Shown one piece after another: positions 1 through 5,790 of a DNA stretch of 16,707 nt. This DNA is from Coneutiohabitans thermophilus. Lineage in GTDB: Bacteria > Zhuqueibacterota > Zhuqueibacteria > Zhuqueibacterales > Zhuqueibacteraceae. Made by a program: the position numbers and the translations under genes. The notes below the pieces were generated by a model, which saw only the letters and a program-made list of their open reading frames with translations, ran no database searches and was not told the DNA's origin. Position 1 is the stretch's first letter; each line of letters begins with the position of its first letter. The stretch covers positions 1 to 16,707 of the forward strand of contig JAPDQY010000127.1 of the NCBI GenBank assembly GCA_034505235.1, written 5' to 3'.

Positions 1-1
1 G

Positions 2-862
2 GCGGAGCAGGCGGCCCAGGATCTGGCGCATCTCGATTCCCTCTCTTACTTCCCCCTGGCAATTGGCAACTGGTGGCGCTGGCGCTCGACCTTTCAGCAT
101 GTCATGCGGGAGACGGTGATCGACAGCTTGCGCGCCGGTGGCCATCTCTATCACCGCTTCGATCAATTCCGGGAATTCAGCGGGGCGGGACTGCGCTGGA
201 GCAATGACCGCGAGCTGATTGTGCGCGAGGATACGAGCGAGCAGGTGTGGCTCAAATTTGGCGCAAAAATCGGCGAGAGTTGGCGGGTGTACGGACCGCA
301 ACGCCTGGCGGAGTGGAGCGTGACACTCGAAAGCACCACGGACACCGTGACGACCGAAGCCGGACGCTTTTTCCCGTGCCATCGCTTCTCCTTCAAATTT
401 GCCGGTGCGGACAATGACTGGGTGGAGTGGTATGCGCTCAACGTCGGCCCGGTCAAACGTGTGCTGTTCGGCTTTGCAGTGATTGAATATGTCCTGATTG
501 GTGCCCATCTCAACGGCAAAAATCTCCCAACCCTGGTCACCGAGACGCCCGCTGCCCCCCGGACACTCGAACTGGGGCAGAGCTTTCCCAATCCGTTTGC
601 GCCGGATCGTGCCGCCTCGCACTTGCGCGCGACGACCATTTCCTATCGTTTGCTGCGGCCGGCGCAAGTGACATTGACGATTCACGATCTCCTCGGCCGG
701 ACGATCAACACGCTGGTGCAGCGCCGGCAAGCCCCGGGCGATTATGTTGTCACCTGGGATGGCCGGGATCAGCACGGCGCACGCGTGCCCGGCGGCATTT
801 ATTTCTGCAGATTGCAGGCGGGCGGCTCGGTGCAGACGCGCAAGCTGGCGGTCATTCACTGA
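2..862 (+). CDS. Secreted protein with C-terminal FlgD-like/T9SS-type sorting domain (5' end missing)
   Basis: The frame is open from base 2, before the first ATG at 104, so the gene begins outside the window; about 286 residues are visible. The N-terminal visible part carries 'YFPLAIGNWWRW', a motif common in secreted proteins of FCB-type bacteria. The middle is a beta-rich stretch I cannot assign to an enzyme. The last ~90 residues form the sorting-type module: 'LGQSFPNPFAPD', then 'TTISYRLLRPAQVTLTIHDL', 'LGRTINTLV', 'WDGRDQHGARVPGGIYFCRL' and a basic end. By family knowledge this fold marks proteins for export and surface attachment. The end shares its architecture with the amylase (12190-15417) and the broken M23 peptidase (9901-11916). 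No function beyond secreted or surface protein can be given. Confidence 0.85.
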   Translation, partial: AEQAAQDLAHLDSLSYFPLAIGNWWRWRSTFQHVMRETVIDSLRAGGHLYHRFDQFREFSGAGLRWSNDRELIVREDTSEQVWLKFGAKIGESWRVYGPQRLAEWSVTLESTTDTVTTEAGRFFPCHRFSFKFAGADNDWVEWYALNVGPVKRVLFGFAVIEYVLIGAHLNGKNLPTLVTETPAAPRTLELGQSFPNPFAPDRAASHLRATTISYRLLRPAQVTLTIHDLLGRTINTLVQRRQAPGDYVVTWDGRDQHGARVPGGIYFCRLQAGGSVQTRKLAVIH

Positions 863-1030
863 TCCATTGCAAATCAAGGCTGTGTCGTATTGGCACCGGG
901 CAGGCTTGCTATTTTTGTTTCTGTCCGAAAACCTTCCCACGCCGGCTGAGCCGGAGATCTGAAACATCTGGCCACGGGAAAATCCCTGGGAACTTGCCAG
1001 GTGGGTTTGCACACTCATTACGATGGAAAT

Positions 1031-1066
1031 GTCGCGCAGACTTCCTGTCTGCAGGCAGGCTGGAAG
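1031..1066 (+). repeat. Short dispersed repeat with GCAGAC/GTCTGC hairpin, copy 1
   Basis: The hairpin GCAGAC (1036-1041) / GTCTGC (1047-1052) has a 5-nt loop and is followed by GGCAGG and GGAAGCC. A recognisably similar copy lies in the opposite orientation at 5664-5697 in the other gene-poor gap. Its translations read like protein in short ORFs, but no start, ribosome site or codon pattern supports a gene. It looks like an intergenic repeat family. Confidence 0.6.
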
Positions 1067-1161
1067 CCCAATGCTGCCAACTTTTTCGAAGCGATAAAAT
1101 TCAAAAGCCAGAACACGCAAGGACGGGAAGTTACTGGGGTTTTGCAAAGGATCACCATTCC

Positions 1162-1237
1162 GCCACGGTTTGACCGTGGCCTTCTCTTGCGATCCTGCGG
1201 ATGCTCTCTGCAGGAATGCCACGGCCAAGCCGTGGCA
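1162..1237. repeat. Pair of GCCACGG palindromes (BIME-like)
   Basis: Two 19-bp hairpins of the same type lie 37 bp apart. One is GCCACGGTTTGACCGTGGC (1162-1180) and the other GCCACGGCCAAGCCGTGGC (1218-1236). Both have the outer 7-bp stem GCCACGG/CCGTGGC and differ only in the central 5 bases. Between them is a smaller stem, CCTGC…GCAGG. A head-to-tail pair of palindromes in a gap resembles REP/BIME elements. Stabilisation of transcript ends or a nucleoid-protein target are possible roles, by analogy only. Confidence 0.65.
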
Positions 1238-1270
1238 GATCAAACGTGAAGATCAAGCCCTCAAAATCCG

Positions 1271-1297
1271 CCCACGAAAGCAAAGTCCCGCGGAAAA
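1271..1297 (+). repeat. 27-bp direct repeat, left copy, flanking the TIR element
   Basis: CCCACGAAAGC, five variable bases, then CCCGCGGAAAA. The same pattern occurs at 1705-1731 on the other side of the 1333-1689 element. The two copies are 35 bp and 15 bp from the element ends, so this is not a simple target-site duplication. It may be a further interspersed motif or the edge of a larger composite repeat. Confidence 0.5.
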
Positions 1298-1332
1298 GTC
1301 ATTTTCACGGGAGGAAAACTGCTGCGGTAGGA

Positions 1333-1689
1333 CCTGAATTTTGCATGCTGGCTTGCTGTTGACCGGAAGAAATGCCTTGTTCACAAAACTCCGTCAGGAG
1401 TGAACTGTTTATAGACATGGGAAGCTTGCGTGTCTTTAAACCCCGTCGGGAGTGGCCTGTCGAATTTCCCATGAGCTGGCGCGGTTTTTTCGAGGAGAAT
1501 CAAACCGGTCACTCCTCACGGAGTTTTGGGAAATGCAAGAAGCAGCCTCACTAAAAACAGTTCTCTCCTACCGGAGTTGACGGCACGTTGGCCTGCAAAA
1601 TTTTTTATGCACCAGCCTTTGGGTGGTTGGGAGTCGCGATCAAAGCGGCGTCTCACGCGAAGGAGATCAATCTGGATGCAAAATTCAGG
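1333..1689. mobile_element. MITE-like element copy A, 357 bp with perfect 14-bp terminal inverted repeats
   Basis: The ends are exact inverted repeats: CCTGAATTTTGCAT (1333-1346) and ATGCAAAATTCAGG (1676-1689). A second copy in the same orientation lies at 5253-5614, recognisably homologous from end to end. There is no credible coding sequence inside. Instead it holds a row of small palindromes: ACTCC-gtca-GGAGT (1388-1401), CCCC-gtc-GGGAG (about 1441-1452), ACTCC-tcac-GGAGT (1511-1524), CTCC-tacc-GGAG (1565-1576) and CCA…TGG near 1612-1627. I see no clean target-site duplication: AGGA occurs at 1329-1332 and 1691-1694, but the right one is offset by one base. It is best described as a non-autonomous, transposable-type or structured-RNA-type repeat. 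The family is not one I can name. Confidence 0.75.
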
Positions 1690-2183
1690 CAGGAAAATGA
1701 TTCTCCCACGAAAGCGGCATTCCGCGGAAAAAGCCGTGTGGGATACTGTTTGAATTGTGAAAAATTATCTGCTATCTTCCGCGCGCTGTTGCGGGTTTAT
1801 GCCGCAAACGACTGCAGGCATGTGGGGCGGGTGATTGCGGGGGCTTTGTGACCGCGGAGACCCGGGTCATGCGATCCTGCGTCACGTGAACTGGATTTCG
1901 GCGAGAGCCGGGCATGCAGGTGGAAGCCACTCCTCGCCGAAGAGGCACGGCGCCCACCTGCCGGCAGGCTGGCGGCCAGTGTTACCGAAGAGGCATAACC
2001 GGCGACATCGCGTTTTTTCATCCGGCACCAGGCCAACGAGGACTTTTGCGACACTTATCCCGACCACACGCTGCGCGCCAAGCTCGTGCTCTGGTTGGCG
2101 CGCGACATAATTGTCCAGCTCGTGCTTCTCACTCCGCCGGGCAGTGGGATTCGGCTGCGCGGAGCAGGCACGCCGCCGTTCTG
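1690..2183. other. Gene-free stretch before the dipeptidase, with small repeats
   Basis: No supported gene. It begins with the right copy of the 27-bp repeat (1705-1731), which is bracketed by CCCAC…GTGGG and could fold. It then has an AT-rich promoter-like stretch (1750-1778). Further on are the palindrome CCTGCCGGCAGG (1957-1968) and CCGAAGAGGCA present twice (1937-1947 and 1985-1995). An open frame continues in phase upstream of the dipeptidase to an ATG at 1914, but it looks non-coding (low complexity, Arg/Ala-rich) and a signal peptide begins at 2184. Confidence 0.5.
1750..1778 (+). promoter_or_regulatory. Possible sigma70-type promoter
   Basis: TTGAAT (1750-1755), a 17-bp spacer and TATCTT (1773-1778) lie in a locally AT-rich patch. 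It points toward the dipeptidase gene but is about 400 bp from its start, so the target is uncertain. This is pattern matching only. Confidence 0.25.
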
Positions 2184-3254
2184 ATGCTTTTCCTCGCCGG
2201 TGTTGTTGCGGCGCAGCCCCTGCGCACCGGTGCCGGCGGGGCGAGTGAAACCGCGGCACGCCTCCATGCGCAAGCGCTGGTGATCGACGCACACCTCGAC
2301 GTTCTCTATCACCTGAGCAGAACCGGCTCGCGCGCCGATCTCTCGCAACGGCGAGCGAGCGGGCATTTCGATTTCGTACGCGCCCGGGAGGGCGGGTTGG
2401 ATGCCTCCTTCTTCGCGATTTTTGTCTCCAATCGCTTCAACGCCACGCCGGATGGTGCCTTCCGCGAGGCGCAGCGCCTGCTCGAGATGCTGCAACGCCT
2501 GCTGGCTGCCAATGCCTGCAGCGCCGGCCTGGCCGGCACTCCCGAGGAGGTGAGGCGCCTGGTTCAGGCCGGCAAACACGCCGTGATTCTCAGCCTGGAA
2601 AACGGCACGCCCATCGGCCGTGATCTCAGCCGGCTGCAACACTTCTATCAACAAGGCATTCGTTACCTCACCCTCTGCCACAATCAGGACAATCAAATCT
2701 GCGATTCCTCCTATGACAACCGCCGCACCCATCGCGGCTTGAGCGCTTTCGGCAAACAGGTGGTGGCGGAGATGAACCGTCTCGGGATGATGATTGACGT
2801 ATCGCATGTTTCGGACGAAGCGTTCTGGCAGGTGCTGCAGCTCTCGCAATCGCCGGTGATTGCCTCGCACTCGGGCCTGCGAAAATTCCGCTCCTTTCAA
2901 CGCAACCTGTCGGACGAGATGCTGCTCGCCTTGAAAAAAAATGGCGGGGTGGTTTGCCTCAATTTCGGTGCGATGTTCCTGAGCGAGGATTACCGCCGCC
3001 GTCGGCAAACGCTGCAGGACGTCGTCAAACACATCGATCATGCCGTGCGACTGATCGGCGCCGATCATGTTGGTTTGGGCAGCGACTTTGACGGCGTGGA
3101 TGAAATGCCGGCCGGCCTGGAGGATGTGAGCTGTTATCCCCGGCTGACAGCCGCGCTGTTGCAGCACGGCTACACCGCGGAAGAGATCGAGAAGATCACC
3201 GGCGGCAACCTGCTGCGTGTCTGGCAGGCCAATCTTGACCGCCGCCAGCCTTGA
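2184..3254 (+). CDS. Membrane dipeptidase (peptidase family M19), exported
   Basis: A renal-dipeptidase-type zinc enzyme that hydrolyses dipeptides; 356 residues from the chosen start. Visible family motifs, in order: 'VIDAHLDVLYHL' with the metal-binding HxD at residues 37-39; 'GLDASFFAIFV'; 'ILSLENG' with the bridging Glu; 'LTLCHNQDNQ'; 'GLSAFGKQVVAEMNRLGMMI'; 'DVSHVSDEAFW' and 'SPVIASHSGLR' with the metal and catalytic histidines; 'GADHVGLGSDFDGVDEMP'; and the closing 'GGNLLRVW'. I placed the start at 2184 because a short hydrophobic leader (MLFLAGVVAAQ) follows it directly. The same frame stays open up to an ATG at 1914, but that extension resembles no protein. A GGAG lies 19 bp upstream, too far to be convincing. 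The leader lacks basic residues, so the exact start is the weakest part of the call. A GC-rich hairpin follows the stop. Confidence 0.9.
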   Translation: MLFLAGVVAAQPLRTGAGGASETAARLHAQALVIDAHLDVLYHLSRTGSRADLSQRRASGHFDFVRAREGGLDASFFAIFVSNRFNATPDGAFREAQRLLEMLQRLLAANACSAGLAGTPEEVRRLVQAGKHAVILSLENGTPIGRDLSRLQHFYQQGIRYLTLCHNQDNQICDSSYDNRRTHRGLSAFGKQVVAEMNRLGMMIDVSHVSDEAFWQVLQLSQSPVIASHSGLRKFRSFQRNLSDEMLLALKKNGGVVCLNFGAMFLSEDYRRRRQTLQDVVKHIDHAVRLIGADHVGLGSDFDGVDEMPAGLEDVSCYPRLTAALLQHGYTAEEIEKITGGNLLRVWQANLDRRQP

Positions 3255-3267
3255 ATGCCCCGGCGTT

Positions 3268-3287
3268 CGCAGCCTGCCCGGGCTGCG
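3268..3287 (+). terminator. Hairpin after the dipeptidase gene (possible terminator)
   Basis: CGCAGCC (3268-3274) and GGCTGCG (3281-3287) form a perfect 7-bp stem with a 6-nt loop, starting 14 bp after the stop. There is no T-run behind it, so intrinsic termination is unproven. TATAAT directly follows at 3290-3295 with TTCGCA 18 bp upstream (3266-3271), so the same bases could overlap a promoter for the next gene. Confidence 0.35.
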
Positions 3288-3429
3288 GGTATAATCACAC
3301 CGTCCTGTTGCCCGCCGGACGCCGGGAGGCGGCCGCGGGCCATTTTCACCATTCTTCGCCCACCTCCTGCAATTCCCAAAGCAAACAGTTTTGGTTGTTC
3401 AAATCCTGATCATCACCCGAGTCGCGAAC

Positions 3430-5214
3430 ATGAATCGTTACACCGGCATGCTGCTTCTTCCCGTGTTGCTGTTTACCAGTCTGGCGGCACAGTCTTCGCG
3501 GTTTGGCCGTGCTCCTGCGCAAGCAGTCACGGCTGCGAGTTTCAGCAAACAGAAGTTGAGCAGCGGATCGTCCATTGCCGCAGCCAGCGCAGCAACCAGC
3601 AGCGCGGATTCCGGCATCGTCAAGGGCGCGGACTGGCTCAAAGCGCAACAAACCGCCGACGGCAGATTTCCCTGGGAAATCAACGGCCGGCTGCAGCCCG
3701 ATATTCAGGGCACAATTGCGCGCGGGGAGCTGGTGGCGTATGACGTCACGCGCGACACCAGTTATCTCAACGCGGCCGTCAAAACCGGTAATTATCTCGT
3801 CAACAGTTATCCCCGCAGCTTCAGCGACGGTGATCCGGAATTTGCCGCGCATGATGTCATGTTTCTGGAGGAGCTCACCACGCTGACCAACGATGCCAGG
3901 TATGCGCAATTCGTGCAGACACATTTTTGGGACAAATTGAACGCCGGGACATACGGCGAAAACAACGACAAGGATGCGGGCGAGTGGGCCGCCGGCTATG
4001 TCGGGTATGCCGATTATCATCACTGGGTGGCGCTGCGGCCCTGGTTCATGGCCTCCCCGGCAATTGCCGCGCACTACAAGGGGCAATATGCCATTCGTGA
4101 CAGCCTGATGAACTCGATTCTCAAAAAATTGGAAGCCACGACCAGTTCAGACAAGGACGGTGATTTGACGGGATTGGCGGGCGCGATTTGGGCCTCGGCG
4201 CACACCGGCATCGATCTCGATCCCACCGCCGGGCGCTGGGCCGGCAGCAACTCGACCGCGGATTTGGTCGCAACATTGGTGAGCTACCAACGCAGTGGCG
4301 GTGACTGGCCTTATGATACCGGTTCGCGCGCGGCGAAACATGTGGGCGATGTCAGCACCACCACCTGGGCGGTGATGGCATTGAAAGCCTGGGACCCGGT
4401 GACGTATGCCGCGAATATTGCCAGCGGCCTGAGTTTCATCGAGAGCAACCAGCAACCGAATGGCCAGATTCTCACCAATCCCGGTTATGCGCCGGAAACC
4501 GAGACGGGCGTGGAAGTGCATGCGGAGGCGCTGCAGGTGCTCGGCACGGATGGCGGCATGCTGCCGGTGCCGGAGACGGCGGTGGCGGTGAAGGTCTTGC
4601 TTGAGGGTCCGTATGATCCGAGCGCGCACGCCATGACCACTGCTTTGCGGGGCTCGTTGCCGTTGACTTCGCCTTATTCGCAGAATCCGGTAACAGTTGA
4701 CAGTATCGGCAGGGAGGTGGTGGACTGGGTGCTGGTGCAATTACGCAATACCGCCGATGGCACCGTCGCGACCTCCCGGAGCGCATTTTTGCACAAAGAC
4801 GGCCGCATCGTGGCGGAGGATGGCCGCACCAACAAAATCTTCCTTCCGGCGAAAACCGGCACTTACTCACTGGTGGTGCAGCACCGCAATCATCTCGCCA
4901 TCATGACCGCCGGCGCGATCACCACCCGCCGTGATTTGCCCGCGCTGTATGATTTCACCACGGCGCAAACCCAGGCCTACGGCACCAACCCCATGAAACA
5001 GGTCGAAGCGAATGTCTTTGCCATGCTGGCGGGTGATGGCAACGGCGACGGCAGAGTGGACGACGCCGACCGCAACAGCATCTGGCGGCCGCAGAATGGC
5101 ACGAGCTGGAGTTATGACAAGGGCGGGGATTTCAATCTCGATGGCGGAATCGATGCCATCGACCGCAACCGCTTCTGGCGGGCGAACAGCGGCAGCAGGA
5201 GCAGCGTGCCGTGA
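3430..5214 (+). CDS. Secreted alpha/alpha-toroid (terpene-cyclase-fold-like) protein with dockerin-like C-terminus
   Basis: 594 residues. A signal peptide (MNRYTGMLLLPVLLFTSLAA) supports the start at 3430 over a TTG at 3391 in the same frame. After a Ser/Ala-rich linker, residues ~62-375 look like repeated helical hairpins of an alpha/alpha toroid ('GADWLKAQQTADGRFPWE', 'TADLVATLVSYQRSGGDWPY', 'STTTWAVMALKAW', 'LSFIESNQQPNGQI'). This is the fold of squalene-cyclase-like and prenyltransferase-like proteins. I see no DxDD or other cyclase catalytic motif, so enzyme activity is not claimed. Residues ~387-530 match a beta-rich module I know from secreted Bacteroidetes-type proteins ('VKVLLEGPYD', 'VVDWVLVQLRN', 'RNHLAIMT'). 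The end has two EF-hand-like calcium loops, DGNGDGRVDDADRN (536-549) and DFNLDGGIDAIDRN (567-580), as in type I dockerins. Unlike its secreted neighbours it lacks the FlgD-like sorting domain. Substrate unknown. Confidence 0.8.
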   Translation: MNRYTGMLLLPVLLFTSLAAQSSRFGRAPAQAVTAASFSKQKLSSGSSIAAASAATSSADSGIVKGADWLKAQQTADGRFPWEINGRLQPDIQGTIARGELVAYDVTRDTSYLNAAVKTGNYLVNSYPRSFSDGDPEFAAHDVMFLEELTTLTNDARYAQFVQTHFWDKLNAGTYGENNDKDAGEWAAGYVGYADYHHWVALRPWFMASPAIAAHYKGQYAIRDSLMNSILKKLEATTSSDKDGDLTGLAGAIWASAHTGIDLDPTAGRWAGSNSTADLVATLVSYQRSGGDWPYDTGSRAAKHVGDVSTTTWAVMALKAWDPVTYAANIASGLSFIESNQQPNGQILTNPGYAPETETGVEVHAEALQVLGTDGGMLPVPETAVAVKVLLEGPYDPSAHAMTTALRGSLPLTSPYSQNPVTVDSIGREVVDWVLVQLRNTADGTVATSRSAFLHKDGRIVAEDGRTNKIFLPAKTGTYSLVVQHRNHLAIMTAGAITTRRDLPALYDFTTAQTQAYGTNPMKQVEANVFAMLAGDGNGDGRVDDADRNSIWRPQNGTSWSYDKGGDFNLDGGIDAIDRNRFWRANSGSRSSVP

Positions 5215-5252
5215 GCCGATGCGCGACGATGCGCTGAGGTAATCCCGCAGTG

Positions 5253-5614
5253 CTTGAATTTTGCATGCTGGCTTGCTGTTGACCGGGAGAAATGACGTGT
5301 TTACAAAACTCGGTCAGGAGTGAACTGTTTGTTTGTAGACACGGGAATCTTTCGTGTCTTTAAAAACTCCTTTGGGAGTGGCCTGAAGAATTTCTCATGA
5401 TCCGGCGCGGTTTTTTGAGGAGGGCCAGGCAGGTCACTCCTGACGGAGTTTTGGGAAATGCGATATGCCGCTTCACTAAAAACAGTGCACTCCTGCCGGA
5501 GTTGACCGCAGGCTGGCCTGCAAAATTTTTCATGCACCACCCCTTGGGTGGTTGGCTGTCGCGATCAAAGCGACATTTCTCGCGGAGGGAATCAATCTGG
5601 GTGTAAAATTCAGG
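5253..5614. mobile_element. MITE-like element copy B, 362 bp
   Basis: Homologous along its whole length to copy A at 1333-1689 and in the same orientation. The left end CTTGAATTTTGCAT (5253-5266) has one mismatch to copy A's terminus. The right end GTGTAAAATTCAGG (5601-5614) has two, so the inverted repeats here are imperfect and this copy looks older. Internal palindromes sit at corresponding places: ACTCC-tttg-GGAGT, CACTCC-tgac-GGAGT, CACTCC-tgcc-GGAGT and CACC…GGGTGG. No coding sequence and no clear target-site duplication. It begins 38 bp after the stop of the toroid protein gene. Confidence 0.75.
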
Positions 5615-5663
5615 TGGTAAAAAGAAGATGCCCAATTCCGGCAGTAACGTGTGGAGCAGTGCA

Positions 5664-5697
5664 GGCCTCCCTGCCGGCAGACAGATGTCTGCGCTAC
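5664..5697 (-). repeat. Short dispersed repeat with GCAGAC/GTCTGC hairpin, copy 2 (inverted)
   Basis: GCAGAC (5677-5682) / GTCTGC (5687-5692) with a 4-nt loop. Read on the minus strand it aligns with 1031-1066: GCGCAGAC, GTCTGC, GGCAGG and GGCC/GGAAGCC occur in the same order. In both gaps this repeat sits outside the ~360-bp element. Confidence 0.55.
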
Positions 5698-5742
5698 GTC
5701 TTCACACGCAACTGAGGCAGTACCGCTCCGCCGCCCATGTGC

Positions 5743-5780
5743 AAAAGCCGCGCGGCCGGCAAGAAGAATTGCCGCCGGCC
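5743..5780 (-). terminator. Probable intrinsic terminator of the metal-resistance operon
   Basis: On the minus strand, just past the ATPase stop, GGCAA-ttcttc-TTGCC forms a stem that extends through GGCC/GGCC with a 3-nt bulge, and a run of four T (AAAA at 5743-5746 on the plus strand) follows after a short GC stretch. Position and structure fit a rho-independent terminator, though the T-run is short and not directly adjacent. Confidence 0.45.
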
Positions 5781-5790
5781 GGCGCAAGTT

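Noticed and set aside
1333..1689. CRISPR-like array made of the repeated ACTCC…GGAGT hairpins
   Set aside because: The units are short, diverged palindromes without constant repeats or similar-length unique spacers, and no cas gene is present.
1937..1995. CCGAAGAGGCA occurring twice, 48 bp apart
   Set aside because: Only two short copies, with flanks that do not match; not enough for a repeat family.
1914..2183. Upstream in-frame extension of the dipeptidase from ATG 1914
   Set aside because: The extension is Arg/Ala/His-rich, has no ribosome site and precedes a clear hydrophobic leader at 2184; it reads as non-coding sequence that happens to be open.
1999..2184. Open stretch in another frame (…RAKLVLWLARDIIVQLVLLT…) just before the dipeptidase
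   Set aside because: It looks partly protein-like, but has no credible start codon or ribosome site and I recognise no family; it may be a relic, but cannot be supported.
2055..3167. Long antisense open frame opposite the dipeptidase
   Set aside because: Shadow of a GC-rich gene; the plus-strand product has complete M19 motifs.
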